Positions 1 through 10,139 of a DNA stretch of 64,000 bases are shown here, one piece after another (position 1 is the first letter of the stretch; every line of letters starts with the position of its first letter). The stretch is from Geothermovivens sp964644845 (GTDB lineage Bacteria; Zhuqueibacterota; Zhuqueibacteria; Oleimicrobiales; Geothermoviventaceae), in the NCBI GenBank assembly GCA_964644845.1, contig CAZXXS010000109.1:15753-79752 (forward strand). Direction: 5' to 3'. The notes beneath the pieces are model-generated. The model did not search any database. It saw only the letters and a list, made by a program, of their open reading frames with translations, and was not told where the DNA came from. The position numbers were made by a program, and so were the translations under genes.

Positions 1-536
1 TTGTAGCCCAGATCGTGCAAAAATCGCCAGTACGTGCTCTTCGCGTCGCGGTCGCGTCCTGGACGAAAGTACTTCCAGTAACCGTCCTCGATGCTGACCC
101 ACTCTTCGAAGCCGTGCTGCGCAAACACCTCGTCGCCGAGGTGCCACTTGCCGAAGTAACCTGTGCGGTAGTCGGGGTCGTTCAGAATCTCTGGCAGCGT
201 GGGCACCTCTTCGGACAGGGGGATGTTGTTCTCGGTGCAGCCGTTCTGGTGCGGCCACAACCCCGTCATGACCGTAGAGCGCGACGGGGTACAGACCGGC
301 TGACTGACGTACGCCTGTCGAAAAACCACGGATTCCGAAGCAAGGCGATTTAAATTCGGGGCGTGGATCCGAGCGTTCCCGTACACACGCATGGTGTCGG
401 CGCGCTGCTCGTCCGTCCAGAGAAAAAGCAGATTGGGCTTTTCCTTTCTGGCCGACAGGCCAACCAGAGCCGGAGCCGCCAGCGCAGCCGCCCCAGTTCG
501 CAGGAAATCTCGGCGTGTCAAATCCCGAGCGTTCAT
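1..536 (-). CDS. Sulfatase, N-terminal part (runs off the window start)
   Basis: About 178 N-terminal residues of an arylsulfatase-type hydrolase; the rest lies beyond position 1. The start ATG at 536-534 follows a GGGAGG Shine-Dalgarno. The N-terminus has a twin-arginine motif (TRRDFLRTGA) and a hydrophobic stretch, so export by the Tat pathway is likely. The core then opens with NLLFLWTDEQR, whose Asp42 is the expected metal ligand. The signature CTPSRS carries Cys82, the residue converted to formylglycine in active sulfatases. The HQNG and FGKWHLG motifs follow as expected. The substrate (sulfated glycan or other sulfate ester) cannot be told from this part. No sulfatase-maturing enzyme is visible in the window. 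Confidence 0.93.
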   Translation of the reverse strand, partial: MNARDLTRRDFLRTGAAALAAPALVGLSARKEKPNLLFLWTDEQRADTMRVYGNARIHAPNLNRLASESVVFRQAYVSQPVCTPSRSTVMTGLWPHQNGCTENNIPLSEEVPTLPEILNDPDYRTGYFGKWHLGDEVFAQHGFEEWVSIEDGYWKYFRPGRDRDAKSTYWRFLHDLGY

Positions 537-1345
537 GTGGGCCTCCCACACGCTGCAAAGCGCCGCGTTTTCAGAAACCGGGCTCCCAGACCGCCACGAC
601 ACTCCTGACTTTCGGAGCCCGAATGCAAGTTAGCAAAGACGCGGTTCCGAAGCAACTCTCCTTTCCCCAAAAGGCGCCAACGCCGTTCCCGAGCGAATTC
701 GGGGCTGGCCCTAACGCTGGACCCCACGAACGTGGGCTACCCGGGGTTCCACTCGTACGGAGTCTGCTTCCAAACCCGCAAACCCCTGGCGCAAGGTGGA
801 CCCGACCGAAATGACCTTGACCAGTCTTCGGATTTGCCCCGGGATCTTAGTCGCAAGCGAAAGGGGGCAAAGCAAAGCCAGAACGCGGTAAAACAGAACC
901 GAAGACGTCTTTCCCTGGTCCACGCTCCAATCGATCTTTCCAGCTACCCGGTCCAGCGTGAAAGCGGAGACAGGTTCTGGAAAGCACCTTCAACGCTCGA
1001 ACTTCTCCCAATCCCGGTAACTGTCCGGGGCATGCCGTCGGACGGCTACACTCGGGCCAGTTTTCAACCTCAGCCCGGGCAAAGCCGACGAAACAGTCAT
1101 TCCGCGGCTCCGTTCCCAGGCCGTCCACGCCTGTGCCCCCAGAAGAGCGCCTCGACAAACTTTCCCCGCCCCCACAGGGGTGAACAAGCCACGCCGGACC
1201 CAGTCTGCCGCACTCCAAACGAACTTTGGGAAACCTTACCTCCTTCCCTGCGTAGCAACAGTGTCAACATTTCCGCACACGCGTTCCGGTCGGGTCCATG
1301 AGCCTACGCCCAAGCTGCCGTCGCGGCCCAACGAGGAGAAATGGC
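537..1345. other. Divergent intergenic region, no gene recognised
   Basis: 809 bases between the divergent sulfatase and DUF4846 genes. Apart from the sulfatase promoter I see only open frames without start signals or family resemblance. No clear promoter for the rightward gene was found. Confidence 0.5.
627..655 (-). promoter_or_regulatory. Sigma-70-type promoter for the sulfatase
   Basis: On the minus strand TTGCTT (655-650) and TAACTT (632-627) are separated by exactly 17 bases. Transcription would start near 619 and leave a leader of about 80 nt before the sulfatase ATG. The -35 hexamer is the same as in the proposed promoter at 15276. Confidence 0.5.
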
Positions 1346-2197
1346 ATGAAGCCCGGCGTCTTTCCCGCCCTCGTCTTCGCCGCCATCCTTCCGGCAAGTG
1401 GGTTCTGCCAACAACTAACCTACCCGTGGAAAACAGACAACGAGCCCACCGAATCTCTTGAACGTCGAATCCCGGTGCCGCACGGTTTCAAACGGATTGA
1501 GGTCAAACCGGGCTCCTTTGCCGACTGGCTCAGACACCTGCCGCTGAAGCCAGGCTGTCCCCCCGTGCACCTGTACAACGGCGCACTCAAGGATAACCAA
1601 ACCGTTCACGTCGCCGTTGTTGACATCGACGTGGGACGCCGAGATTTGCAGCAGTGTGCGGACGCCGTGATTCGTCTGCGCGCCGAGTACTTGTTCACGA
1701 CACCCTGTAGCGACAAAATCGCTTTTCACTTCACGAGCGGCGACTTTGCGCGCTGGCGGGATTGGGGCGCCGGTTACCGCCCCAAGGTGAAACACAACCG
1801 CGTAACCTGGCGGCGCAGCGCACGCCGCGACAGAAGTCACGCGAATTTCCGACGCTACCTTGCCACGGTTTTCGCTTACGCCGGTTCGGCTTCTCTTCAG
1901 CGCGAGCTGACTCCCGTGACCCACCCAAGCGCCATTCAAATCGGCGACGTTTTCATCCGCGGTGGCCACCCTGGACACGCCGTGATCGTCGTGGACGCAG
2001 CCCAGAATGCCCACGGCGAACGCGTCTTCCTGCTGGCGCAGAGTTACATGCCCGCGCAGGACATTCACATTCTGCACAGTCCGGAGGATGTCGACCCGTG
2101 GTACCGAGCTCGTGGTTCTGGAGATCTTTTGACACCCGAGTGGACTTTCCACTACACCGATCTCCGGCGCTTCCCCACAACTCGCTGCGAGAAGTAA
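1346..2197 (+). CDS. DUF4846 domain protein, exported
   Basis: 283 residues. The ATG at 1346 is chosen because GAGGAG (1333-1338) lies 7 bases upstream. An upstream in-frame extension has no such site, and the ATG at 1341 is out of frame. Residues 1-22 form a signal peptide ending GFCQQ. The body matches the DUF4846 family: a GSFADWLRHLPLKPG block, HLYNGALK, a DLQQCADAVIRLRAEYL block and a C-terminal HPGHAVIVVD stretch. The family has no established biochemical function. It is predicted periplasmic or cell-surface. The next gene begins 42 bases downstream, so the two may be cotranscribed. Confidence 0.88.
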   Translation: MKPGVFPALVFAAILPASGFCQQLTYPWKTDNEPTESLERRIPVPHGFKRIEVKPGSFADWLRHLPLKPGCPPVHLYNGALKDNQTVHVAVVDIDVGRRDLQQCADAVIRLRAEYLFTTPCSDKIAFHFTSGDFARWRDWGAGYRPKVKHNRVTWRRSARRDRSHANFRRYLATVFAYAGSASLQRELTPVTHPSAIQIGDVFIRGGHPGHAVIVVDAAQNAHGERVFLLAQSYMPAQDIHILHSPEDVDPWYRARGSGDLLTPEWTFHYTDLRRFPTTRCEK

Positions 2198-2239
2198 TCG
2201 GGCTGCGTTCAACGCACGATTTTGTGGAGGGCCCAAAGC

Positions 2240-3352
2240 ATGTCAGGAAAACTGGGTTCGGTGCTGTTCCTTTTGGTCTTGCTCGTCGGCACCAGCGCTG
2301 CAGTACCAGCTGAGGAGAACCTGCAAGAAACGTCCGCACAGGCTGGTCCCGGCGAACTGGAACAAGCGAGTCCACAGGGCGAAGAAGTCACGCTGCGTTT
2401 CAAGTCCGGCCAAGCCGCGCACTGCTGGCTAACAGCGGTTCACGGCGACTCGGTCCTCTGCTCCACACAGAACGGAACGGTGGTCACCTACCCGGTTGAC
2501 AGTCTCTCCGCCGTCTACCTTGTCCGGCACGGTTCACTCAAGCGCCCTGCCATTTCGGCTGCGGTGGCAGGTTTCGCAGGTGCGCTGATCGGCTTCATGC
2601 AGGGCGACGACCCACCCGGCTGGTTCAGCATGACAGCTGAACAAAAAGCCACTTTGCTCGGTGTGGGTGCCGCAACGCTCGCTTTCGAGACCGTCGGAAT
2701 CTACGAGCTCACCCGGGCCACGGACGTGCGTGTTCCCCTCGCGTACCGGAGTCTTCCGGAGAAACGCGCGATTCTCACTCGGGTGACCAGCGGGACTTAC
2801 CGCCCGCCGCGGCCTGTGGAGTCCGTCGTCTTGGTACGCCTCCTCAAACTCAGCGACGAGGGCATGACGCCAGGCGTTGAAATCCGCTTGCAGTCCCCGG
2901 TTTTCAAGCCCACGTCCGGCCTGGGCATTGTCGTCTGCAAAACCCGTTGGTCCCCAATCGGACGCTACGGTGTCTCCTACACGTACGACAGCAATGTCGG
3001 AAAGGAAAAGTACCGAATCTCTTACTCGGGGCCCTACTTCTTCCTCTCCGGGCACAGGGACCGCCAGCTCATTCCGTGGCTTTCGATCGGCGCGTGTTTC
3101 GGAACCTACCATCACTGGGTCTACTGGCGGTACCACAGCCTCGACCCAGAAACCGGCGTAGAGCAGATCTGGATCGACACCCACGAATCTACCGATTCTT
3201 TCTTCGCGCTGGATTACCAGGCGGGAGTCAGTTTGCCGCTTCGCCCGTGGCTGCTGGCAAACGTAAGCGTAGGCCTGATGCTGGGCATTCCCACGGGTGA
3301 CGGAGCGCCCTACACGGTGGCCGCCGGACTTCAGGCTCGCTTGCCGTTGTGA
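2240..3352 (+). CDS. Exported protein, probable outer-membrane barrel
   Basis: 370 residues, no named family recognised. ATG 2240 has GGAGG at 2226-2230. A signal peptide (about residues 1-22) is followed by a small beta module (about 55-95) ending in VDSLSAVYLV, a pattern seen in short beta-barrel 'response' modules of FCB-group envelope proteins. A glycine/alanine-rich membrane-compatible segment (AAVAGFAGALIGF) and a second hydrophobic helix follow. The C-terminal half alternates aromatic and polar residues and ends in a hydrophobic/arginine pattern compatible with an eight-strand-like barrel. It lies just after the DUF4846 gene, suggesting a shared envelope role (inference). Confidence 0.75.
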   Translation: MSGKLGSVLFLLVLLVGTSAAVPAEENLQETSAQAGPGELEQASPQGEEVTLRFKSGQAAHCWLTAVHGDSVLCSTQNGTVVTYPVDSLSAVYLVRHGSLKRPAISAAVAGFAGALIGFMQGDDPPGWFSMTAEQKATLLGVGAATLAFETVGIYELTRATDVRVPLAYRSLPEKRAILTRVTSGTYRPPRPVESVVLVRLLKLSDEGMTPGVEIRLQSPVFKPTSGLGIVVCKTRWSPIGRYGVSYTYDSNVGKEKYRISYSGPYFFLSGHRDRQLIPWLSIGACFGTYHHWVYWRYHSLDPETGVEQIWIDTHESTDSFFALDYQAGVSLPLRPWLLANVSVGLMLGIPTGDGAPYTVAAGLQARLPL

Positions 3353-3404
3353 GACTTACAGCCTGGCAAGATGCTAAACACGCAGTGGACAACCACGGAG
3401 GCAA

Positions 3405-3626
3405 ATGACCGTGTCGGCTAACAGACGGAAACTGCTCTGGCAAATCCCCCTGACCATTCTGGTGTGCGTGGTCGCCAGTCTCGGCGGCGTATGGCTTGTC
3501 AGTCGTGCACTGGGTTTCGACATGAACCCCTCGGTCGTCGCCATACTGAGCGCTGTGCTGAGCGCCGTCGCGATCGGCCAGGAGCTGCGCAGCAAGTCGA
3601 AAACAAACGCGAACCCCGCGATCTGA
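3405..3626 (+). CDS. Small two-helix membrane protein
   Basis: 73 residues starting at ATG 3405 behind a GGAGG (ACGGAGGCAA). A basic N-terminus (NRRKLLW) leads into a transmembrane helix at about 12-35, a short loop, a second hydrophobic helix at about 43-60, and a basic, polar tail. This topology puts both ends in the cytoplasm. No family recognised. It lies 52 bases after the preceding envelope gene. Confidence 0.65.
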   Translation: MTVSANRRKLLWQIPLTILVCVVASLGGVWLVSRALGFDMNPSVVAILSAVLSAVAIGQELRSKSKTNANPAI

Positions 3627-3918
3627 ACGCGCCTACGGACGGGAAACCGAGCGTTTGCCCGAAAGACCAGCGCGTGGCTTCCCGAGCCGGTCGTCGGACG
3701 ATCCAGCGCGCGGGTTTGCCCAGAAGCTTCAGCCAGCCCGGGGTCGTTGCTCCCTCGCCTGGGGCCAGGTGTTGAACCTGCGGACTGAGTACGGACGCCA
3801 CCAGCCCAGACATGCCAAAGTCCAGGGTGCTGAGAACGGGCGCTTTCCAGCGCAGCTCTCAAACCGCCAAGCGAGCCTCGTAGCACGTCGCTCGGCCGGG
3901 GTGAGCCCACAACCGACC

Positions 3919-4278
3919 TCAGACACTACCGTCCTGCTTGACCTCTTTCACGGCCCTGGTGCCGAACCAGACGAGCAGAACCGGTAAGGCTACGTTTGCA
4001 AAGAAGACCCCACGCTCGACTCCTTCCAACCCTTGTAAACCGCGGATCGCCAGTTCGTAGAGGTGAATCCCGAGCCCAAAGAGGCCGGCAACAACAGCCG
4101 CTTGAAAGTGCCTTTTTCGCCAACAGAGCAGCAGCACAGATGCGTAGAACAGCGCCGCAACAAACGGCCCGGAAAACTCTCTTTCAAAGCCCCAAAGGAA
4201 GTCGAGCGTCACCAGGAAAGCCAGCGTGCCGAGGACAAGTTTCCCCGACAGGGAAGTAGAATATGCCCTTCTTGTCAT
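3919..4278 (-). CDS. Integral membrane protein, four helices
   Basis: 119 residues. The ATG at 4278 is preceded on the minus strand by an AAGGA. Four hydrophobic segments (about 14-32, 37-52, 58-75 and 88-106) are separated by basic loops, as in small four-helix membrane proteins of the DUF2127/YphA kind, though I cannot assign a family. It converges with the small membrane gene at 3405-3626. Its only nearby same-strand neighbour is the phosphoesterase, 638 bases upstream, so it is probably transcribed alone. Confidence 0.65.
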   Translation of the reverse strand: MTRRAYSTSLSGKLVLGTLAFLVTLDFLWGFEREFSGPFVAALFYASVLLLCWRKRHFQAAVVAGLFGLGIHLYELAIRGLQGLEGVERGVFFANVALPVLLVWFGTRAVKEVKQDGSV

Positions 4279-4916
4279 TTTTCCTTGCCTTCAGCCGGAG
4301 TCGTTTCGCTGCTGCTCGAGACAGCAGAAACCAGTCTCGTTCCGCAGGTCCAGACGGCACACCTCAGAGGTTTTGCGTCGAGCCCGCTCTCGAAGTCCTT
4401 CTACCCGAAGCCTCTCCGCCAACAGCCGCCCGGTTCCGGGAAACCGCCGGTCCACATGGGTAGGTCACAACCGGCGTGCACTACGCCACCTCTCCTGACG
4501 GGTCGAGTGCTTTTTTGTGGCAGGACTGAGCACGCCAAACCCCTCACTTACCCCTGTCCCACAAGGAGCGCGTACCGGCTTACGCCGTAACGGCGCGGCT
4601 CCCCGCGTGGTTTTCTCAGCCCAACGCGTGCTGCTGCGAGCACACGCCTCCCCCGCGTGCGGCAACCACACGCGCCGCACGCTCGGCGAAAGTACCCAGG
4701 TTAAGCCCGTTTTGCTGATTCAGCCCACGACCCGAAAGCACGCGTTGTCGCCCGATTTTTCGCGCGCTCCGGCATTCCCCCTTCAAATCGGCCAGTTACG
4801 CGGCCTGCCTGCAGTCGCCCTTCCGCCACTGGAGGTCCGGGCTGGTCAACGCTAACCTGGGCCCTCGCGACTCTGATTCAACTGTTCAGCTTTCCAGGTG
4901 CACCGTTGGCAAATCG
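4279..4916. other. Gene-free spacer
   Basis: 638 bases between two minus-strand genes. Only short unsupported frames on both strands. No terminator with a T-run, tRNA or recognisable gene fragment was seen. Confidence 0.5.
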
Positions 4917-7754
4917 CTACGGTTGCGCCCCACCGAAGTGCAGATCCGACCGCTGCCGCTCGCGAAATCGTGGGTCACCGAGTTCGGGGCGATCCTGCTC
5001 AAGCCAGCGCATGGCGTCGTACGGGTTGTCCAGCTCGGCCGACTCGCGTAGCTTCTTCCAATTGAATCCGGGTGTCCCGGGACGCAACACCTTGTCAGCG
5101 TCGAAAATGCGTTTGTCCACGGGCCGCGCGGCGTACGGATCCAGCGTCGGTGTGTCCGTGAAACAGTCCGCGAGGTCCGTAGCCATGGCGTCGTACTGGT
5201 TCAAGAAAGGAAGCCCCAGGATCAGCTCGATGGTCTTGATGATGCTGCCAAAGCTCGCGTGCGTGTGTGAGACGTAGCCCGGTTTCACCCAGGGCGAAAT
5301 CACCAGCAGAATGCTCCGGTGAGCGTCCACGTGGTCCACGCCGCTCTGCGGATCGTCTTCGGTCACGAAAATCGCTGTCTCTTTCCAGAACGGGCTGTGA
5401 CTGATGATGTCCACCAGGCGACCGAGAGCCAGATCGTTGTCCGCCTGGTAGGAGGCGAAGAACGGGTAGCCGTCTTCGGGCCGTTCCCCCGAACCGTGAT
5501 CGTTGGGCAGCATCATGGAAATGAACTGCGGGAAAGGCTCTTTGCCGCTCAGCCAGCGCTCACGGAACTCTTTCTCAAACATGTCGATCCGGAACTGGTC
5601 CGGCACCGACGTGTTGAACGTGGCAAAGAGTCTCGACGTGTGCTCGTACAGTGGTCGCGGCATCGGGTAATTCACCGGCAAGCGGACGCCGGTGAACGGG
5701 AACTCGCGCTCCTCTTCAGCGCCAGCGAACTCGAAACCAATCCCGAAATTGAAGAAGTTCACGTTGTTACGCTGCAGGTGCTCCCAAAGGCAGCCGGCCT
5801 GGTTGTAGTCTTCCGGGTACACAGCCCCCGAGGCCCCGACGAACGCACGTCGTCCGGGGGCCGAGGAGAACAGTTTGAAGCGCCGCCTACCACCGTAAGC
5901 CGCGGCCGTACCCGTTTCAACCCAAACCCCGGGGTAAGTACCCACCATCCAACGGTGCCCGTCGGCAGAGACGTCGGAATCGCAGTAGAAGTTGTCGCTT
6001 ACGGCAAAACGTCGCGCAAGGGCGTGGTGGTTGGGCATGACGGTGACGTTTTCCACCACGCGCTTGCCGTCCCGGCTTTCTACGCGTCGGTTTTCACCAA
6101 AACGGGCGAGTTCCGGGATCCCATTCACCCCTTCCAGGTCACCGAACACTTCGTCGAAGGTCCGATTTTCTTTGGTTACGTAAATCACGTGTTTGATCGG
6201 GCTGGCGCCTTTCTGCCCGGGCAAAAGCGGCACCGGATTGCGACGCCGTTCCGCCGGAAAATCCGACGCCCGTTTGATGACCACGTTGGCCCGTTTTACC
6301 ACGCGCGTCATGTGCAGGAGAGCCCAGCGCGACGGCGTCTTGATCACCGACACCGTGCCTTTCATCAGGTTGCCGACGTACGTGCCCTCAGGACCCCGGT
6401 GGAAGTCTGGACCGGCATTCGGTCCGGAGCCGAAACCCTTGGCGTTGGCCACGTAGAGCGTCCTGCCGTCTTTGCTCACAATCACCTTGCTTGGGAACCA
6501 GCCCACCGGCACCAGACCGATCAGCCGATCGCGGTGCGTGTCGATCACCCCCACCGCGTTGATGCCCGCCAACGCCACGTACACGCGCGACTGGTCCGGG
6601 CTCACGGCAAGACCAAAGGGGATGGCCCCGTTCAGTGTGGCCAGCTCAGGCCACGGTCGAATCGGGATGTCCCCGAGTCTCTGGTAGGTGGAACGGTCCA
6701 GCACTGTCACCAGATCGTTGTTGCTGTTGCTCACGTAGATTTTGTCGTCTGTGAGGGCAATCGCCGCCGGGCAACTGCCACCAACAGCAGGGTAACCGTT
6801 GATCATTCCACCCACCGGGATACCCGTCTTGATCTTGGCGATCACGTGTGGGTTCGAACCGGTCACACCGTCTACGACCCAGACGGAGAAGGACTCGGGT
6901 GCGTTCGGGTCACCAAGGCCTGGAACCCACTGGCCGTTCACGCGTTTGCCCTCCCACGCTTCGAGCGAAGGGTAGCCGAAGGCAGGAAAATGCAGCCCGG
7001 TTTCGTCCGGTCTGTCGGGATCGTACCCTTCGATCACGGAGTACTCGAACATGCCGATGTTGGCTACGAAAGCGCGGTCCTTGTCCGGATCCAGCGCGAG
7101 CGCAAACGGGTAGCGTCCGGTTGGTACCACGGCAACGATCTTCTGGCTGCGGACGTCTAGCACGACGAGCCGGAAATTGGTCTGGTCCAAAACCAGAAGG
7201 TGGCGGCCGTCCGGCGCTAAGGTCAGGTCACCGGGGTAGCTGTCCTCGTACCTCCGGCCGCCAAAAGGCACGTTGAGATCAATCGTTCCCAGCTTCTCAC
7301 CCTTCCGGGCGTCGAACACAAGCACCACACCATCCTCCCCCCCTCCAACGTACAGGGTGTCGCCCGTGACGGAGAACGCCAGCCCCATGAAGAGCGCGTT
7401 CAGGACGTCCGGATCGGTGTTGGCCGTCGGCGGGACCTGCTGCACTTGCGGGCTGTCGCTCTGAATGTTGCGAATGAAGGAAAGCGAGAAAGGTCGCACA
7501 CCGCTGTTGGCCGTCACCAGCGTGTTGCCGTCCGGGCTGAGGGCCATTCCGTAGGGGTGCGGTGCCACGGTGATTTGCCGCCCGGCCGGCCGCAGAACAC
7601 GGCCGTTGGGAATCACCGTTTCGCCCTGCCGGTTGATGTGCGTCGGTCGCTGACCGGCAGGCGCCAGAAACACAACGTCGTTCGACGGCCCCTGGCTACA
7701 GGCTACCTGCAGGCCAAGGAGCGCCACTGCTACGAGGGCGAATCTTCGGTTCAT
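4917..7754 (-). CDS. YncE-type beta-propeller / phosphoesterase lipoprotein
   Basis: 945 residues. ATG 7754 follows GGAGG. The N-terminus is a lipoprotein-like signal with Cys19 (LQVAC; the residues before it are a poor lipobox match). Residues about 50-480 form YncE-like propeller blades with repeated ALSPDG and VFVAN-type strands. Residues about 515-900 form the alkaline-phosphatase-superfamily phosphoesterase domain, opening with IKHVIYVTKENRTFDEVFGD. They carry NDHGSG, TEDDPQSGVDHVDAHR and SPWVKPGYVSHTHASFGSI, which supply metal-binding Asp and His residues. This fusion is known from many environmental bacteria, generally exported, with an unproven substrate (phosphodiester or phosphonate lipid is possible). 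It is probably monocistronic. Confidence 0.9.
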   Translation of the reverse strand: MNRRFALVAVALLGLQVACSQGPSNDVVFLAPAGQRPTHINRQGETVIPNGRVLRPAGRQITVAPHPYGMALSPDGNTLVTANSGVRPFSLSFIRNIQSDSPQVQQVPPTANTDPDVLNALFMGLAFSVTGDTLYVGGGEDGVVLVFDARKGEKLGTIDLNVPFGGRRYEDSYPGDLTLAPDGRHLLVLDQTNFRLVVLDVRSQKIVAVVPTGRYPFALALDPDKDRAFVANIGMFEYSVIEGYDPDRPDETGLHFPAFGYPSLEAWEGKRVNGQWVPGLGDPNAPESFSVWVVDGVTGSNPHVIAKIKTGIPVGGMINGYPAVGGSCPAAIALTDDKIYVSNSNNDLVTVLDRSTYQRLGDIPIRPWPELATLNGAIPFGLAVSPDQSRVYVALAGINAVGVIDTHRDRLIGLVPVGWFPSKVIVSKDGRTLYVANAKGFGSGPNAGPDFHRGPEGTYVGNLMKGTVSVIKTPSRWALLHMTRVVKRANVVIKRASDFPAERRRNPVPLLPGQKGASPIKHVIYVTKENRTFDEVFGDLEGVNGIPELARFGENRRVESRDGKRVVENVTVMPNHHALARRFAVSDNFYCDSDVSADGHRWMVGTYPGVWVETGTAAAYGGRRRFKLFSSAPGRRAFVGASGAVYPEDYNQAGCLWEHLQRNNVNFFNFGIGFEFAGAEEEREFPFTGVRLPVNYPMPRPLYEHTSRLFATFNTSVPDQFRIDMFEKEFRERWLSGKEPFPQFISMMLPNDHGSGERPEDGYPFFASYQADNDLALGRLVDIISHSPFWKETAIFVTEDDPQSGVDHVDAHRSILLVISPWVKPGYVSHTHASFGSIIKTIELILGLPFLNQYDAMATDLADCFTDTPTLDPYAARPVDKRIFDADKVLRPGTPGFNWKKLRESAELDNPYDAMRWLEQDRPELGDPRFRERQRSDLHFGGAQP

Positions 7755-8164
7755 GGCTCATCCTCCGCGTTTGCACCGAACGGGACGCGCCGCGAACGTG
7801 CTCACGGCGCAGAGTCCGAGAGTTTTGTCACCCGTCCCGCAACCCCACTCACCACATTTTTCTTCAGACTTTCCACTTCTCCAAGTCGTCTTCCCGGCGG
7901 ATTCCACTCGGCGAGGCCCCCGCCTGGACCTACAGCAAGAAATCGTGCACGTGGCGTGACGTTCCGTGACTGGCCCCAGCACCGGCAAGCAGCGATCAAC
8001 CCACGACAAAGCTGCTCAGGTCCGTTGCATCTGGAGCGACCGGGTGCCCGGGACACCGGTTGCCTTCTGGTGCCAGCCGACGTTTAATCCTTCACACCGG
8101 GGAAACGATCCCGCCCTCCGTGTCGCACCGAACCACCTGTCCACACACACCCCTGGAGAAGGAC
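7755..8164. other. Upstream region of the phosphoesterase gene
   Basis: 410 bases between the phosphoesterase start and the glpD stop, both on the minus strand. It contains the GGAGG ribosome site next to 7754. No convincing -35/-10 pair and no gene. Confidence 0.45.
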
Positions 8165-9790
8165 TCACAACCCGGCCTGGTACCGCTGCCGAAAGAGTTC
8201 CACAAAAGCCTGCGCGTCCTGTTCCACCTCGTCGGTGCTCCTTCGGTGTACTTGACCAAGAACCTGCGCCACTTGCCGCGCAGCGGTTTCGTCGAACCAG
8301 CCACGAAGGGCAAGACCAGTCCGTCGCAGCATCACGTCCTCAGTTCTCCAGGCCCCTTCTTGCTCTGCCGCAAAAAGCACCTCCGCGGTCAGGTCCGGAG
8401 CTCCCTCAACCAGCAGCTCCGCGCCCACGCCTTTGTCGCGCGCGAAGCGCAGAATCTCCACGGCCCGACTCCCGTACAGACTTAGCAGGTGGCCCTGCGA
8501 GGCAGGTGTCACGCCGAGCTCCTCCACCAGGCGCTCCCAGGCGTTTCGGTCCACTTCCCCGGCGCCCGGCAGCCGCAGCGACGCCGTTTCCGTCTGGCAC
8601 TTCCTCCCAAGCGTCTTGCACGCGAGGCGCACCACCTTCCGACCGAGGTTTCGGTAAGTCGTCAGTTTGCCACCGATGACCGAAATGAGACCCTCCGGCG
8701 GCTCCTTCCTCGAGTGCCTCAGCACGATGGCTTTCCGCGTGACGGCGCCTTCGCGCTTGGCCTTGGTGTACGGCAGAGGCCGAATGCCCGCGTACGTGTA
8801 GACCAAGTGGGAGCGGTCGAGCCCGACGGTGTCAAGCAACTGGTTGGCTTCGGTCAGCAGGTAGTCGACTTCCTCACGCGTAGCGTGGACGCTGTCCGGC
8901 GACTCGTCCGTGCGAATGTCCGTTGTGCCAATCAGCCAGAAACCTTCCCAGGGGATCGTGAAGAACGGACGTCCGTCGCTCACAGCAGGGGCGTAGACCG
9001 CCTGCTCGGGCAGTGGCCCTTCGGGCCGTAGCACAATGTGCGTCCCCCGTGTACCACCGATCCGGCGCGGCCCGTCCACACCGGCCAAACCAAGAACCCG
9101 GTCCACCCAGGGCCCCGAGGCATTCACAAAGAGCCGCCCGCTCACCACAGCGGTGTGGCCTGTCAGCACGTCCTTCACTTCCACGGCACGCACACGCCCA
9201 CCGGCGACGTCAAACCCAGTCACCTCAGCGTAGTTGACGGCCTTCCCTCCGCGTGCAACACCATCCAGAACGTTTTCCAGGACCAGTCTTTCCGGGTAAG
9301 GGACCTGACAATCGGCGTACTCAAACGCGAAACGCAGTCCCTCGCGTCGGAGGGCACCGTGTTCCAGCTGTGCACGTTCTGGCGCCAGCCAGCGGTGGTG
9401 CGGCAAACTCTTGCCAAGTGAAAGTACGTCGTACAAAATCATGCCGAGCCCCACCTCCAGTGCCCCGTGCCGCCGCCCCCGGTAGATTGGGAAAAGAAGC
9501 CGAAGCGGGTGGACCAGGTGCCCAGCCGTGTGCAACAGAATTTCGCGTTCCCGGAGCGACTCGCGCACGAGGCCAAATTCCAGGTACTCCAGGTAGCGCA
9601 GACCGCCGTGGATGAGCTTGGTGGAACCCGACGAAGTGCCGCGGGCGAAATCACCTTTTTCGAGAAGAAGCGCACGAAGGCCGTTCACACAGGCATCCCG
9701 GAAGATGCCCGCCCCGTTGATGCCCCCACCAATCACCACCAGATCGTACTCGTGTTGTGCGATCGATCCAAAGTCTCGGGTTATTTCCAA
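8165..9790 (-). CDS. glpD: Aerobic glycerol-3-phosphate dehydrogenase
   Basis: 541 residues, within the usual 500-560 range. It oxidises sn-glycerol 3-phosphate to dihydroxyacetone phosphate with FAD and passes electrons to quinone at the inner membrane. Visible features are the N-terminal dinucleotide motif VVIGGGINGAG, the family motif GTSSGSTKLIHGGLRYLEY, TIPWEGFWLIGTTD in the substrate domain, and the C-terminal FAD motif VIGGKLTTYR, followed by a helical C-terminal domain. The start is TTG at 9790-9788, with GAGGG about 11 bases upstream; there is no better ATG. No glpK or glpF is adjacent, so a role in lipid-derived glycerol use or respiration is inferred only from the enzyme. Confidence 0.95.
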   Translation of the reverse strand: MEITRDFGSIAQHEYDLVVIGGGINGAGIFRDACVNGLRALLLEKGDFARGTSSGSTKLIHGGLRYLEYLEFGLVRESLREREILLHTAGHLVHPLRLLFPIYRGRRHGALEVGLGMILYDVLSLGKSLPHHRWLAPERAQLEHGALRREGLRFAFEYADCQVPYPERLVLENVLDGVARGGKAVNYAEVTGFDVAGGRVRAVEVKDVLTGHTAVVSGRLFVNASGPWVDRVLGLAGVDGPRRIGGTRGTHIVLRPEGPLPEQAVYAPAVSDGRPFFTIPWEGFWLIGTTDIRTDESPDSVHATREEVDYLLTEANQLLDTVGLDRSHLVYTYAGIRPLPYTKAKREGAVTRKAIVLRHSRKEPPEGLISVIGGKLTTYRNLGRKVVRLACKTLGRKCQTETASLRLPGAGEVDRNAWERLVEELGVTPASQGHLLSLYGSRAVEILRFARDKGVGAELLVEGAPDLTAEVLFAAEQEGAWRTEDVMLRRTGLALRGWFDETAARQVAQVLGQVHRRSTDEVEQDAQAFVELFRQRYQAGL

Positions 9791-10139
9791 CGATGTTTCC
9801 GCCCTCTTTTGAGTGGTGAGTTACCGGCCAAAGTGGAAACCATCCGGTCACAGCTGTCGAGTTTACCTGGAAGTTGTCCCCCCGACGTCCGGTTCAAGCG
9901 GAACGCACCAGGCACCGCGAAGAACGTGCTTCAGCTCAGAGGCCAGAGCCGCCCCACCCGGCGGGTTAACATCCTGTGCGTCCGTCCAGGACTGGTCCCG
10001 TTTTCCTGCGGAACCACCACGCGCCGGCTTTGGACCAGGTCACCACACCGGGCAGTAACAGCCTACCGCGTTTGATCGCTCCTTACCCGCAGACAGAACG
10101 AAGGTTGGTGCCTTTCTGCCCTGTTCTCCGGGAGTTCCG
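9791..10139. other. Spacer between glpD and the HAD gene
   Basis: 349 bases with no recognisable gene, hairpin terminator or clear promoter. Confidence 0.45.

Noticed and set aside
5319..7160. 613-codon open frame antisense to the phosphoesterase gene
   Set aside because: It lies wholly inside a well-supported gene on the other strand and shows no domain; GC-rich codon use leaves the antisense frame open.
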